From Pseudomonas sp. AL03 (GTDB taxonomy: Bacteria > Pseudomonadota > Gammaproteobacteria > Pseudomonadales > Pseudomonadaceae), in NCBI RefSeq assembly GCF_029960815.1, contig NZ_JASBRE010000008.1, forward strand, positions 123,138 through 187,137: a DNA stretch of 64,000 nt, written 5' to 3'. Each line of letters starts with the position of its first letter. Within the stretch, counting starts at the first letter, position 1. Below, piece by piece: positions 54,241-63,926 of the stretch. The position numbers and the translations under genes are program-made. The notes under the pieces are model-generated. The model did not search any database. It worked only from the letters and a program-made list of their open reading frames with translations, and was not told the DNA's origin.

Positions 54241-55191
54241 TTAAGCCTGATCGAGTGCCACACCTGCGCCAACAAGGCCGGAATACGGCGCCGTCACCAG
54301 CCACACCGGGATGCCTTTGAAGTAATCGCTCATGCAGCCCTTGTCCGCAAAGCACCGGGCAAAGCCGCTTTCGATGAAGAAATCGGCGAACCGCGGAATC
54401 ACCCCACCCACGATGTACACGCCACCGCGTCCGCCCGTGGTCAGCACGTTGTTGCCGGCCACACGACCCAGCCAGCAGCAGAACTGCTCAAGCACTTCCA
54501 GGGCAATCGGATCGCCGGCCAGACCGGCAGCGGTAATCGACTCGGGGGAATCCAGCACGGGTTCATGACCGTCCACCGCACAAATCGCCCGGTAGACCCG
54601 CGGCAAGCCGCTGCCGCTCAATGCCGTTTCTGCGCTGACATGGCCGATCTCATTGAAGATGTGTTGCCACAGCTGAGTTTCCCGCGGACTGCTCAGCGGC
54701 AAATCGACGTGACCACCCTCCCCCGGCAACGCGGCGAAACGACCTTCACCCAGATCCAGCAACGTGCCGACGCCCAGGCCCGTGCCCGGACCGATCACCA
54801 CCGCCGGCCGCAACGGCTCCGGCGTGCCTTCGCAGACCACCCGAAACTCGTCCGGCTGCAAACGGGTCATGCCCAGCGCCATGGCCGAGAAATCGTTGAC
54901 CAGCAGCAGTTGATCCACCTGCAAGGTCCTGCAGAAACCCTTGCGGCTGAGTCGCCAGTGATTGTTGGTGAACTTGAATTCATCGCCACTCACCGGTCCG
55001 GCCACCGACAGGCACACCGAACCGATCGAACCCGACGCCAGGCCTAGCCCGCTCAGGTAGAGGGCAATAGCCTCTTCCGGGCTGGCGTGAGCGGCCGTCG
55101 CCAGCACCTGGATCGATTCCAGCTGCTGGTTTTTCCACAACGCGAAACGTGCGTTGGTCCCACCGATGTCACCGACCAAAGCCAGTTTCAA
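54241..55191 (-). CDS. glk: Glucokinase
   Basis: A 316-residue ROK-unrelated bacterial glucokinase: phosphate-1 loop '[12 protein letters not shown]' (7-18), '[16 protein letters not shown]' with catalytic Asp, '[13 protein letters not shown]' and 'GEGGHVDLP'. It phosphorylates periplasm-imported glucose with ATP. It starts at TTG 55191, overlapping the edd stop (TTGA), so it depends on translational coupling; no ATG fits the conserved N-terminus. Confidence 0.95.
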   Translation of the reverse strand: MKLALVGDIGGTNARFALWKNQQLESIQVLATAAHASPEEAIALYLSGLGLASGSIGSVCLSVAGPVSGDEFKFTNNHWRLSRKGFCRTLQVDQLLLVNDFSAMALGMTRLQPDEFRVVCEGTPEPLRPAVVIGPGTGLGVGTLLDLGEGRFAALPGEGGHVDLPLSSPRETQLWQHIFNEIGHVSAETALSGSGLPRVYRAICAVDGHEPVLDSPESITAAGLAGDPIALEVLEQFCCWLGRVAGNNVLTTGGRGGVYIVGGVIPRFADFFIESGFARCFADKGCMSDYFKGIPVWLVTAPYSGLVGAGVALDQA

Positions 55192-57014
55192 TTAAGCGTC
55201 TCCAGGGCAGAAGTAAAGGCGCTGGCGCCTTGCTCCGCCGAGCTGAAGGCCATGCGCATGAAACCAAACAGCTCGCGACCGCTGCCGATGTTATTGCCCA
55301 ACAGGCCCTTGGCAGGTTCGCGCGCTGCGAATTCTTCGGCGTCCACCTTAAGCTCCAGAGTGCCTTTGACGCCATCGACGCGGATGATATCGCCCTCTTG
55401 GACGCGCGCCAAAGCGCCGCCCACATACGCTTCGGGGCTGACGTGAATCGCCGCCGGGATTTTCCCCGACGCACCGGACATACGCCCGTCCGTCACCAAC
55501 GCCACTTTGAAGCCGCGATCCTGCAGCACGCCGAGGAACGGCGTCATCTTGTGCAACTCCGGCATGCCGTTGGAGCGCGGGCCCTGGAAGCGCATCACGG
55601 CGACAAAATCCTTCTCCAGCAAACCGGCCTTGAACGCATCGGCCAAGTCCTGCTGATCCTGGAACACCATGGCCGGTGCTTCGACGATCTGGTTTTCCAG
55701 CGCCACGGCGGAAACTTTCATCACGCCGCGACCGAGGTTGCCTTCCATAACCCGCAAGCCGCCCTCTGGCGAGAACGCGCGAGCGACCGGGCGCAGGATG
55801 GTTTCGTCGAGGCTGTCGATCGGGCCTTCGCGCCAGACCAGTTCGCCATTTTCGAGGAACGGTTCCATGGTGTAGCGGCTCAGGCCATGGCCCAGAACCG
55901 TATTGACGTTTTCGTGCAGCAAGCCGGCTTCCAGCAGTTCGCGGATCAGGAACGACATGCCGCCCGCGGCCTGGAAGTGGTTGATGTCGGCTTTGCCGTT
56001 CGGGTAGACGTGGCTCAGGGTCGGCACCACCTCGGAGAGGTCGGCCATGTCCTGCCAGGTCAATTGAATGCCCGCCGCCATGGCGATCGCCGGCATGTGC
56101 AGCGTGTGGTTGGTCGAGCCGCCGGTGGCGTGCAGGGCCACGATGGAGTTGACCAGCGAACGTTCGTCGACGATTTCGCCGATCGGCATGAAGTCGCCGC
56201 TTTGCTTGGTCAGACGCGTGACCTGATGCGCCGCTTCGCGGGTCAGGGCATCGCGCAACGGCGTGTTCGGGTTGACGAAAGAGGCGCCCGGCAAGTGCAA
56301 GCCCATGACTTCCATCAGCAACTGGTTGGTGTTGGCGGTGCCGTAAAAAGTGCAGGTACCCGGGCTGTGGTAGGACTTCATCTCCGATTCCAGCAGCTCC
56401 TCGCGGCTGGCCTTGCCCTCGGCGTAGCGCTGGCGAACGTCGGCTTTCTGCTTGTTGGAAATGCCCGAGACCATCGGCCCGCCCGGCACGAAGATCGTCG
56501 GCAAGTGACCGAAGCGCAGCGCGCCCATCATCAGGCCCGGCACGATCTTGTCGCAGATGCCGAGCATCAGCGCGCCGTCGAACATGTTGTGGGACAGCGC
56601 CACGGCGGTGGACAGCGCGATCACTTCGCGACTCGGCAGGCTCAGTTCCATGCCCGGCTCGCCCTGGGTCACGCCATCGCACATGGCCGGGGTACCACCG
56701 GCGAACTGGCCGACGGAGCCGATTTCACGCAGGGCTTTTTTGATCTGTTCAGGAAAGACTTCGTACGGCTGGTGCGCCGAGAGCATGTCGTTATAGGACG
56801 AAACAATCGCAATGTTCGCGGAGTTCATCATTCGCAAACTGTTCTTGTCGTCGGTGCCGCACCCGGCTACGCCGTGGGCGAAGTTGGCGCACTGCAGCTT
56901 GCCGCGCATAGGACCGTCGCTGGCAGCTCCACGAATCAGTGCAAGGTAAGCCTCACGCGTGGCGCGGCTGCGGGCGATAAGCCGTTCGGTGACCTCAAGA
57001 ACGCGGGGATGCAT
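55188..57014 (-). CDS. edd: Phosphogluconate dehydratase
   Basis: A 608-residue IlvD/Edd dehydratase. It carries iron-sulfur cluster cysteines in '[13 protein letters not shown]', '[17 protein letters not shown]' and '[12 protein letters not shown]', plus '[14 protein letters not shown]' and '[15 protein letters not shown]'. It converts 6-phosphogluconate to KDPG, the committing step of the Entner-Doudoroff route. Divergent from gap, with two HexR boxes in between; overlaps glk. Confidence 0.96.
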   Translation of the reverse strand: MHPRVLEVTERLIARSRATREAYLALIRGAASDGPMRGKLQCANFAHGVAGCGTDDKNSLRMMNSANIAIVSSYNDMLSAHQPYEVFPEQIKKALREIGSVGQFAGGTPAMCDGVTQGEPGMELSLPSREVIALSTAVALSHNMFDGALMLGICDKIVPGLMMGALRFGHLPTIFVPGGPMVSGISNKQKADVRQRYAEGKASREELLESEMKSYHSPGTCTFYGTANTNQLLMEVMGLHLPGASFVNPNTPLRDALTREAAHQVTRLTKQSGDFMPIGEIVDERSLVNSIVALHATGGSTNHTLHMPAIAMAAGIQLTWQDMADLSEVVPTLSHVYPNGKADINHFQAAGGMSFLIRELLEAGLLHENVNTVLGHGLSRYTMEPFLENGELVWREGPIDSLDETILRPVARAFSPEGGLRVMEGNLGRGVMKVSAVALENQIVEAPAMVFQDQQDLADAFKAGLLEKDFVAVMRFQGPRSNGMPELHKMTPFLGVLQDRGFKVALVTDGRMSGASGKIPAAIHVSPEAYVGGALARVQEGDIIRVDGVKGTLELKVDAEEFAAREPAKGLLGNNIGSGRELFGFMRMAFSSAEQGASAFTSALETLN

Positions 57015-57134
57015 GTGTAGAACTCCAGGCTAACGGATGTGGCGACCTGATTGTCTATGCTGATCAAGAACCGTAGTGATTGGGATGACAGACGGTTTTC
57101 TTGATCGGTCGGACCAGTTGATTCAGGTCACTCG

Positions 57135-57149
57135 TTGTAGATTGAACAA
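57135..57149. promoter_or_regulatory. HexR box 1 in the edd-gap region
   Basis: TTGT-AGATTGA-ACAA matches the Pseudomonas HexR consensus TTGT-N7/8-ACAA exactly. Confidence 0.75.
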
Positions 57150-57196
57150 AATATTGCCATTAAAAAGGCTTGTTTTCTATTTTTATGCGAATAATC

Positions 57197-57211
57197 TTGT
57201 AATTCCAACAA
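57197..57211. promoter_or_regulatory. HexR box 2 in the edd-gap region
   Basis: TTGT-AATTCCA-ACAA, a second exact TTGT-N7-ACAA match, 24 bases before the gap start, where it could block transcription or initiation of gap. The spacing between the boxes is 62 bases centre to centre. Confidence 0.7.
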
Positions 57212-57234
57212 CAAATCGACGGCGGCCCTGTTAA

Positions 57235-58236
57235 ATGACTCTTCGAATCGCAATCAATGGTTTTGGCCGAATTGGCCGTAACGTCCTACGCGCACTGTAT
57301 ACCCAAGGTTATCGTCAGGACCTGCAGATCGTTGCCATCAATGACTTGGGCGACAGCTCGATCAACGCTCATCTGCTCAAGTACGACACTGTTCACGGCA
57401 CATTCGACGCCGATATTCAGCATGATCTGGAAAGCCTGACCGTCAACGGCGACCGTATTTCTGTCAGCGCCATTCGTAACCCGGCCGAACTGCCCTGGGC
57501 CGCGGAAAAGATTGATGTCGTGTTCGAATGCACCGGTTTGTTCACCGACCGAGCCAAAGCCGCCGCGCATATTACGGCCGGCGCACGCAAAGTGATCATC
57601 TCGGCCCCGGCCAAAGGCGCCGACGCCACCGTGGTGTATGGCGTTAACCACGACATTCTGCGCCAATCGCACCAGATTATTTCCAACGCGTCGTGCACCA
57701 CCAACTGCCTGGCCCCAGTGGCCCAGGTGCTGCACCGCGAGCTGGGCATCGAAAGCGGTTTGATGACCACTATTCACGCCTACACCAACGACCAGAACCT
57801 GACCGACGTCTACCACACCGACCCGTACCGCGCCCGTTCGGCTACCCAGAACATGATCCCGAGCAAGACCGGCGCTGCTGAAGCGGTCGGTTTGGTGCTG
57901 CCGGAACTGGCGGGCAAACTGACCGGCATGGCGGTGCGTGTTCCAGTGATCAATGTGTCGCTGGTGGACCTGACCGTGCAACTCAAACGCGAAGCGTCGG
58001 CCGATGAAGTGAACGCGCTGCTGAAAGAAGCCAGCCAACACTCGAAGATTCTTGGCTACAACACCCTGCCGCTGGTCTCCAGCGACTTCAACCACAATCC
58101 CCTGTCGTCGATCTTCGACGCCAACCACACCAAGTCCAGCGGCAAGCTGCTCAAGGTATTGGCCTGGTACGACAACGAATGGGGCTTCTCCAACCGCATG
58201 CTCGATAACTGCCTGGCGCTGTGCAACGCAGAGTAA
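57235..58236 (+). CDS. gap: Glyceraldehyde-3-phosphate dehydrogenase
   Basis: A 333-residue GAPDH: Rossmann start '[18 protein letters not shown]', nucleophile Cys154 in '[13 protein letters not shown]', and '[12 protein letters not shown]' at the end. It oxidises glyceraldehyde-3-phosphate from the ED pathway to 1,3-bisphosphoglycerate with NAD. The ribosome site is poor. It is divergent from edd and shares its HexR boxes. Confidence 0.96.
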   Translation: MTLRIAINGFGRIGRNVLRALYTQGYRQDLQIVAINDLGDSSINAHLLKYDTVHGTFDADIQHDLESLTVNGDRISVSAIRNPAELPWAAEKIDVVFECTGLFTDRAKAAAHITAGARKVIISAPAKGADATVVYGVNHDILRQSHQIISNASCTTNCLAPVAQVLHRELGIESGLMTTIHAYTNDQNLTDVYHTDPYRARSATQNMIPSKTGAAEAVGLVLPELAGKLTGMAVRVPVINVSLVDLTVQLKREASADEVNALLKEASQHSKILGYNTLPLVSSDFNHNPLSSIFDANHTKSSGKLLKVLAWYDNEWGFSNRMLDNCLALCNAE

Positions 58237-58253
58237 CCGTTGGAGCAGCACCG

Positions 58254-58718
58254 ATGATCGGTATCAGCTTTACGCAAAAGACCATGGCAGCGCGCAAGCG
58301 TATTGCCTTGGTCGCCCATGACCACTGCAAGGTGTTTTTGCTGGACTGGGCCGAGCGGCAGAAAGGCAGGCTCGCACAGCATGAACTGGTCGCCACCGGC
58401 ACCACCGGGTTGTTGTTGCAACAACGCCTGGATTTGCCTGTGGAGAGCATGATCAGCGGCCCGTTGGGCGGCGACCAGCAACTCGGTGCGCGAATCGCCG
58501 AGCAGCGGGTCGACATGCTGGTGTTCTTCTGGGACCCGTTCGAACCACAGCCGCACGACCCGGACATCAAGGCGTTATTGCGAGTCGCGGCGGTCTGGAA
58601 CATTCCCGTCGCCTGTAACGAATGCAGTGCCGACTACCTGCTCAGCAGCCCGATGATGGAGCAGGCGCACGAACACCGGATCCCCGACTACGCGACCTAT
58701 CTGTTGGGTCGCGCCTAA
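58254..58718 (+). CDS. mgsA: Methylglyoxal synthase
   Basis: A 154-residue MGS-fold enzyme: 'RIALVAHDHCKVFLLDW' with His23 region, 'ATGTTGLLL' phosphate site, and catalytic Asp74 in 'SGPLGGDQQLGARI'. It turns dihydroxyacetone phosphate into methylglyoxal and phosphate, a relief valve when phosphorylated sugars build up. It starts 18 bases after gap, with GGAG upstream, so co-transcription is likely. Confidence 0.93.
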   Translation: MIGISFTQKTMAARKRIALVAHDHCKVFLLDWAERQKGRLAQHELVATGTTGLLLQQRLDLPVESMISGPLGGDQQLGARIAEQRVDMLVFFWDPFEPQPHDPDIKALLRVAAVWNIPVACNECSADYLLSSPMMEQAHEHRIPDYATYLLGRA

Positions 58719-58752
58719 ACCTTCATGAATCAATACTTGACCATTTGAGCGG

Positions 58753-58769
58753 ATGATAAGCATTATCAT
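58753..58769. promoter_or_regulatory. Fur box upstream of the heme-uptake sigma factor gene
   Basis: ATGATAAGCATTATCAT is a near-perfect Fur palindrome (7-1-6-type ATGATAA...TTATCAT), 26 bases before the GTG start, so the sigma factor should be repressed by iron-loaded Fur. Confidence 0.85.
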
Positions 58770-58795
58770 TTGCTCGAAATGGATCAGGTCCTCCC

Positions 58796-59314
58796 GTGAG
58801 TCAATCTCGCTTCAATCACGTCTTCATCGCCCAGCGAGTCTCTCTGCTGCGCACGTTGGAGCGGATGGTCAACAATCACAGCACCGCCGAAGACCTCCTG
58901 CAGGAGACCTACCTGCGAGTGACCCGGGCGCTCAGTGAGCGGGCCATCGATCACCTTGAACCCTTCGTTTTCCAGACCGCCCGCAACCTGGCGCTGGACC
59001 ATTTGCGTGCCCGGCGCATTCAGTCCCGCACCCTGCTCGACAACGTCCCGCTTGACGTGGTGGAAAGCGTCGCCGCCCCCGCCAGCAGTGCCGAGGACGC
59101 CGCCCATGCCGAACAATTGCTTGAGCGTTTGAACGTGAGCCTCAATGAGCTCAGCCCCCGTCAGCAGCAGATTTTTATCCTCAGCCGTCTGCACGGGCAC
59201 AGCTATCTGGAGATCGCCGAGAAGCTCGGCGTGTCATTGAGCACCGTGCAAAAGGAGCTGAAACTGATCATGGCGGTCTGCGTCGGCGTGGCCGAACGGT
59301 TAAACGGCGACTGA
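58796..59314 (+). CDS. hxuI: ECF sigma factor of the heme-uptake system (FecI/HxuI-like)
   Basis: A 172-residue iron-starvation sigma factor starting at GTG 58796. Region 2 'STAEDLLQETYLRVTRAL' and 'FVFQTARNLALDHLRARR'; region 4 'LSPRQQQIFILSRLHGHSYLEIAEKLGVSLSTVQKEL'. It should direct transcription of the downstream receptor gene once the FecR-like partner relays a heme signal. The order sigma-antisigma-receptor matches HxuI-HxuR-HxuA of P. aeruginosa. Confidence 0.88.
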   Translation: MSQSRFNHVFIAQRVSLLRTLERMVNNHSTAEDLLQETYLRVTRALSERAIDHLEPFVFQTARNLALDHLRARRIQSRTLLDNVPLDVVESVAAPASSAEDAAHAEQLLERLNVSLNELSPRQQQIFILSRLHGHSYLEIAEKLGVSLSTVQKELKLIMAVCVGVAERLNGD

Positions 59315-59397
59315 GTCCACAGGGCTTTGCTACCCTTGCCCCACTTTCAAGCTTCATTAAAAAAACAGCCGTGCCAAGACACTGCCGAGGAAACACC

Positions 59398-60384
59398 GTG
59401 ACGGACACGCTTCCAGTGCCTCCCCCCGCCCCCCCTCCGCCCTCCCCGGCGCGGGACCCCGCACGTGCGATGGACCAGGCCCTGGACTGGCTGATCGTGC
59501 TGGACAGTCCGAGCGAGGAACAGACCCGACAGTTTCACGACTGGCTGGCCGCCAATCCGTTGCATGCCGAGGCGTTCGCCAAGGCTCAGGCGATCTGGGA
59601 GGGCCCGCAGGTCGTGCAATGTGCGCAAAGCCTGGCCGCCCGCCCGCCGAAAGTGACTGTCCTGTCGCGCCTGCGGCCTCACTGGAAACCGCTGACCACC
59701 GCCGCCGTGCTGATCCTCGGTGTGTTCAGTTTCAGCAATCTGCCCATGCGCCTGCAGGCTGATCACCTGACCGTGGTCGGTGAACGTCAACGTCTGCAAT
59801 TGGAGGACGGCTCGAAGGTCCTGCTCAATACCAATTCGGCCTTCTCCAGCACCATCAACGATCAACAGCGCATTGCCCGCTTGTATCAGGGCGAAGCGTT
59901 TTTCGAGGTGGCGGGCAATCGCGGCCAGCCGCTGGAAATCGACGCCGGACCAGTCAAGGCCAGCGTTCGGGACACCGCATTTGCGGTGCGATATCTGGAC
60001 GGTGTGGCACAGGTTCGGGTGCAGCGTGGGGATGTCGACTTGCGAGCGACCCGCGACGACGCGCGAATTCGATTGTCCGCCGGAGAAAGCATCCGCATCG
60101 GCCCCAACGGATTTGATCGCCCCGCCAAACTCGATGCCGCGACCGATCTGGCGTGGGTCCAGGGTCGACTGGTGTTCGAAAACTGTCCGCTGAGCCAGGT
60201 GCTGGCGGAGCTGCGTCGTTACTATCCAGGCTGGATCATCATCAACAACAACAACGAGCAGTTGGCCGACATCGCCGTCACCGGCAACTACCGACTCGAC
60301 CAGCCGTTGGACGTGGTCCGTTCGCTGGCCCACATCACCTCGGCGCGGCTTCAGGAATTCCCGGCGCTGGTCATCTTGAACTAA
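59398..60384 (+). CDS. hxuR: FecR-like anti-sigma regulator (HxuR-like)
   Basis: A 328-residue regulator starting at GTG 59398 with GAGGA upstream. A Pro-rich start is followed by the DUF4880 sigma-binding domain 'ALDWLIVLDSPSEEQTRQFHDWLAANPLHAEAFAKAQ', a single membrane span (about 101-117, 'LTTAAVLILGVFSFSNL'), a FecR periplasmic domain ('EDGSKVLLNTNSAFS', 'GEAFFEVAGN') and a C-terminal STN-like tail. It transmits the receptor's signal to the sigma factor. Confidence 0.88.
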   Translation: MTDTLPVPPPAPPPPSPARDPARAMDQALDWLIVLDSPSEEQTRQFHDWLAANPLHAEAFAKAQAIWEGPQVVQCAQSLAARPPKVTVLSRLRPHWKPLTTAAVLILGVFSFSNLPMRLQADHLTVVGERQRLQLEDGSKVLLNTNSAFSSTINDQQRIARLYQGEAFFEVAGNRGQPLEIDAGPVKASVRDTAFAVRYLDGVAQVRVQRGDVDLRATRDDARIRLSAGESIRIGPNGFDRPAKLDAATDLAWVQGRLVFENCPLSQVLAELRRYYPGWIIINNNNEQLADIAVTGNYRLDQPLDVVRSLAHITSARLQEFPALVILN

Positions 60385-60400
60385 ATGAGAATTATTTTTA
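60383..60400. promoter_or_regulatory. Weak Fur-like site before the heme receptor gene
   Basis: AAATGAGAATTATTTTT keeps the GAGAAT / TATTTT pattern of degenerate Fur boxes, overlapping the end of the hxuR-like gene. Confidence 0.35.
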
Positions 60401-60506
60401 CTCGATAGCCAAACCCCGTACGTCTCGTTATAGCCAATGCAATTGATTCGCATCTCTGGATGCCAACCAGCACCTATAAAGATTCGTGCGACACGGAGCG
60501 CTATCG

Positions 60507-63071
60507 ATGTCCTCTCGCCTTACCCGCCAACCCTCTTCACCTTCTCGCCTGCTGACGCTGCTGACCGCCGCCATCCTGATGGCAGGCAGCGCGCCGCTGA
60601 TGGCCGCCACCGCTGCAGAGCAACCGACCCGCAACATGGGCGATTACGCGTTCGCCATCCCTCAGCAGTCGCTGGTCTCGGCACTCAATGCCTTTACCGC
60701 CGTGACAGGCTGGCAAGTTGGCTTGCCGGCAGAACTGGCTGAAGGCGTGGCCTCGCCGGGCGTACGGGGTTCGCTACTGCCGGAGAAAGCCCTCGATCGC
60801 CTGTTGGTGGGGACCAACCTGAGCTATCGCAAACTGGGCAACAACAACATCGTGCTGGAGAAGCGCAGCAACAGCGGCGCGCTCAACCTGGAACAGGTGA
60901 CCATCAGCGCCACCCGTCAGGAACAGGACGTGAACAGCGTGCCGAGCACCGTCACCGTCCAGACCCGCGAAGCGCTGGACCGTAACAATGTGAATAACAT
61001 CAAGGATCTGGTGCGCTACGAGCCCGGTGTTTCGGTGAGCGGCGCCGGTCAACGCGCCGGTCTCACTGGCTACAACATCCGCGGCATCGACGGCGACCGC
61101 GTACTGACCCAGATCGACGGTGTGCAGGTGCCCGACAGCTTCTTCAACGGCCCGTACGCCCAGACCAACCGCAACTACGTCGACCCCGAGATCGTCAAGC
61201 GCGTCGAGATCCTGCGCGGCCCGGCGTCGGTGCTCTACGGCAGCAACGCCATCGGCGGCGCGGTCAGCTACTACACGCTGGACCCGGACGACATCATCAA
61301 ACCGGGCAAAGACGTCGGCGCACGCCTGAAGACCGGCTACAGCTCGGCCGACGACAGCTGGTTGACCTCCGGTACCGTGGCCGGTCGCACCGGCGACTTC
61401 GACGGCCTGTTGCACTTGAGTCAGCGCAATGGTCATGAAACAGAATCCTACGGCGAAACCGGCGGCACCGGCCTGACCCGCACCGAGGCCAACCCCGAGG
61501 ACGTGCGCACCACCAACGTGCTGGCCAAGCTGGGCTGGGACTACGCCGACGATGCGCGCTTCGGTCTGACCTACGAGCACTACAAGGACGACCGCGACAC
61601 TAACCAACTGAGCGCGGTGGGCGGCCCGTTCAACGCAGGACGCGGTTTCGGCTTCTATAAATCCCGTACCGGCAACGACACCGTCACCCGCGAACGCTTC
61701 GGTCTGGAACACAGCTTCGGCCTGGACAGCATCCTGGCTGACAACATCAAATGGACGCTGAACTACCAGATCGCCAAGACCGACCAGCGCACCGAAGAAA
61801 TCTACGCGCCGTCGCGCACCGTGCTGCGCAACCGCGATACCACCTACAAGGATCGCCAATGGGTGTTCGATGCCCAGGCTGACAAGTCGTTTGCCATCGC
61901 CGACACCGATCACCGTGTCACCTATGGCACCACCCTCAAACAGGACAAAGTCACCGGTCTGCGTACCGGCAGCGGCACCTGCCTGACAGTGGCCGGAGCC
62001 TGCCGGGTCATCGGTGCCGCCAGCGCTGCCGACACCCTGAAACCCGCCAGCGACTTCCCGGACCCGACCATCAACAGCTACAGCGTGTTCGCTCAGGATC
62101 AGATCAGCTGGGGCAACTGGACTTTCCTGCCCGGTGCACGCTATGACTATACCCAGCTCAAGCCACACATCACGGACGAGTTCCTGGCCACCGCAGACCA
62201 GAGCGGCAACGGTGCGGTGAGCGATGACACCAAAACCTGGCATCGTCTGTCGCCAAAATTCGGCACCACCTATAGCTTCAACGCCAACTACACCGGGTAT
62301 GGCCAGTACGCCGAGGGCTTCCGGACGCCGACCGCCAAGGCCCTGTATGGTCGCTTCGAAAACCTGGCCGGCGGCTATCAGGTCGCACCTAATCCCGACC
62401 TGGAGCCGGAAAAGAGCAAGAGTTATGAAACCGGTTTGCGCGGCCAGTTTGAGGCGGGCACTTTCGATATGGCGGTGTTCTACAACAAATACCGCGACTT
62501 CATCGACGAAAACGCCATGACTCCCGGCTACACCGAGACCACGTTCCAGAGCAACAACATCAAGCACGCCACCATCAAGGGTCTGGAGCTCAAGGGTCGC
62601 CTGAACCTGGATAATTTCGGCGCACCAAACGGTCTCTACACCCAAGGTTCGGTGGCCTACCTCTATGGCCGCAACGATGACAGCGGCGAGCCGCTGAACA
62701 GTATCAACCCGCTGACCGGCGTGTTCGGTCTGGGTTATGACCAGGACAACTACGGTGCCCTGTTGAGCTGGACACTGGTTAAACGCAAGACCCGCGTCGA
62801 CAGCACCAGCTTCAAAACACCGGACGGCACCAGCACCCAGTTCAAGACCCCGGGCTATGGCGTGCTCGACCTGGCCGGTTTCTACAAGGTGACCGACGAT
62901 GTAACCGTCAACGCCGGCCTCTACAACCTGACCAACAAAAAGTATTGGCAGTGGGACGACGTGCGCGGTTACGACAGCGTCGGCGAAGCCTCGGTGACGC
63001 AACCGGCCAACCTCGATCGCCTGACTCAACCGGGTCGCAACTTCGCGGTCAATCTGGTCTGGGACATCTGA
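60507..63071 (+). CDS. hxuA: TonB-dependent heme/hemoglobin receptor with signalling domain (HxuA-like)
   Basis: An 854-residue outer-membrane receptor: signal peptide 1-35, STN signalling domain (about 45-120, 'FAIPQQSLVSALNAFTAVTGWQVGL'), TonB box area 'LEQVTISATR', plug ('SVPSTVTVQTREALDRNN', 'VEILRGPASVLYGSNAIGGAVSY') and a 22-strand barrel ending 'NFAVNLVWDI'. The hemoglobin-receptor type 'NIRGIDGDRVLTQIDGVQVPDS' run and the adjacent heme oxygenase point to heme as the ligand. GGAG precedes ATG 60507. Confidence 0.9.
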   Translation: MSSRLTRQPSSPSRLLTLLTAAILMAGSAPLMAATAAEQPTRNMGDYAFAIPQQSLVSALNAFTAVTGWQVGLPAELAEGVASPGVRGSLLPEKALDRLLVGTNLSYRKLGNNNIVLEKRSNSGALNLEQVTISATRQEQDVNSVPSTVTVQTREALDRNNVNNIKDLVRYEPGVSVSGAGQRAGLTGYNIRGIDGDRVLTQIDGVQVPDSFFNGPYAQTNRNYVDPEIVKRVEILRGPASVLYGSNAIGGAVSYYTLDPDDIIKPGKDVGARLKTGYSSADDSWLTSGTVAGRTGDFDGLLHLSQRNGHETESYGETGGTGLTRTEANPEDVRTTNVLAKLGWDYADDARFGLTYEHYKDDRDTNQLSAVGGPFNAGRGFGFYKSRTGNDTVTRERFGLEHSFGLDSILADNIKWTLNYQIAKTDQRTEEIYAPSRTVLRNRDTTYKDRQWVFDAQADKSFAIADTDHRVTYGTTLKQDKVTGLRTGSGTCLTVAGACRVIGAASAADTLKPASDFPDPTINSYSVFAQDQISWGNWTFLPGARYDYTQLKPHITDEFLATADQSGNGAVSDDTKTWHRLSPKFGTTYSFNANYTGYGQYAEGFRTPTAKALYGRFENLAGGYQVAPNPDLEPEKSKSYETGLRGQFEAGTFDMAVFYNKYRDFIDENAMTPGYTETTFQSNNIKHATIKGLELKGRLNLDNFGAPNGLYTQGSVAYLYGRNDDSGEPLNSINPLTGVFGLGYDQDNYGALLSWTLVKRKTRVDSTSFKTPDGTSTQFKTPGYGVLDLAGFYKVTDDVTVNAGLYNLTNKKYWQWDDVRGYDSVGEASVTQPANLDRLTQPGRNFAVNLVWDI

Positions 63072-63083
63072 CCTGATTCACCT

Positions 63084-63129
63084 CACGGCGCCGCGGAATA
63101 GAAGCAGCACCGGGAGGTTTTTTTACTGT
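63084..63129 (+). terminator. Possible attenuator or terminator between the heme receptor and heme oxygenase genes
   Basis: CCTC ... GAGG brackets a GC-rich stretch followed by seven T; GGCGCCG and CGGCGCC further apart can also pair. The stem is imperfect, so partial read-through to the oxygenase gene is likely. Confidence 0.35.
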
Positions 63130-63185
63130 CCGGCGCCCCGTCATTCGTCTCGTTACCAAGCGCCTCTTTTTCTCAAGGACTTCTC

Positions 63186-63794
63186 ATGACCACTCAGGAC
63201 ACTGCTCAACGCCCGACTCTGCGTTCGCAACGCTTGAACCAGATCACCCATGAACCTCACACCCAACTCGATGCGCTGGTCAAAACGCACGCACCGTTTG
63301 AAACCCAGGCCAACTTCGCGCGTTTCGTGGTTGCTCAATATTTGTTTCAGTCGGAACTGGTGTCGCTGTACAACGATGCCCAGCTGACGTCCATCGTTGC
63401 GGACCTGCCGGCACGCTGCCGTGCGGAAGCGGCCAAGGCTGACCTGGCTGATCTGGACACTGAAGTGCCGGCGCCCGTCGCAGGTGCCGTGAAGAATCCA
63501 GCCAAAGCCGAGGCCCTGGGTTGGCTCTTCGTGTCTGAAGGCTCGAAACTCGGTGCGGCGTTCCTGATCAAGCGTGCCGTAGGCCTGGGGTTGAGCGAAA
63601 CCTTCGGCGCTCGTCACCTCGCGGAACCGGCCGGTGGCCGCGCTGAAGGCTGGAAAAGTTTCGTCAAAACCCTCGACGGGCTGGCGTTCAGCGCTCAGGA
63701 AGAAGCTGAAGTGGAGAAAGGCGCAATCAATGCGTTCAACCGCTTTACCGTGCTGCTGGAACAGGCTTACGCCTCCACCCCTGAACTCGCCTGA
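63186..63794 (+). CDS. hemO: Biliverdin-producing heme oxygenase (HemO/PigA/BphO type)
   Basis: A 202-residue bacterial heme oxygenase: 'RLNQITHEPHTQLDALV' with probable proximal heme ligand His25, 'FARFVVAQYLFQSELVSLYND', and the distal-helix 'GWLFVSEGSKLGAAFLIKRAVGLGL'. It opens heme taken up by the receptor to release iron, CO and biliverdin. AAGGA precedes the ATG. It is 114 bases downstream of the receptor, same strand. The regiospecificity (alpha or beta/delta) cannot be read. Confidence 0.92.
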   Translation: MTTQDTAQRPTLRSQRLNQITHEPHTQLDALVKTHAPFETQANFARFVVAQYLFQSELVSLYNDAQLTSIVADLPARCRAEAAKADLADLDTEVPAPVAGAVKNPAKAEALGWLFVSEGSKLGAAFLIKRAVGLGLSETFGARHLAEPAGGRAEGWKSFVKTLDGLAFSAQEEAEVEKGAINAFNRFTVLLEQAYASTPELA

Positions 63795-63805
63795 CAACAC
63801 CGCAC

Positions 63806-63926
63806 CTGTAGGAGCGAGCGATGCGGCGATCCGACTTGCCCGCGAAAAACGATAACGCGGTCTGTCTGAAGTACCGCGTCGTACCATTCGCGGGCAAGTC
63901 GGATCGCCGCACCGCTCGCTCCTTGT
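63806..63926. repeat. Long-arm REPIN after the heme oxygenase gene
   Basis: Inverted arms of about 40 bases start CTGTAGGAGCGAGCGATGCG and end in its near-complement CGCACCGCTCGCTCCTTGTA, each with a GATCCGACTTGCCCGCGAA-type inner half. The spacer has an ACGCGGT ... ACCGCGT dyad. The arms are longer than in the other REPINs here. Confidence 0.85.

Noticed and set aside
60774..63029. A 751-codon open frame antisense to the heme receptor
   Set aside because: The sense strand carries a complete TonB receptor; the antisense frame has Val/Gly/Ala-rich composition with no family pattern and is a high-GC shadow.
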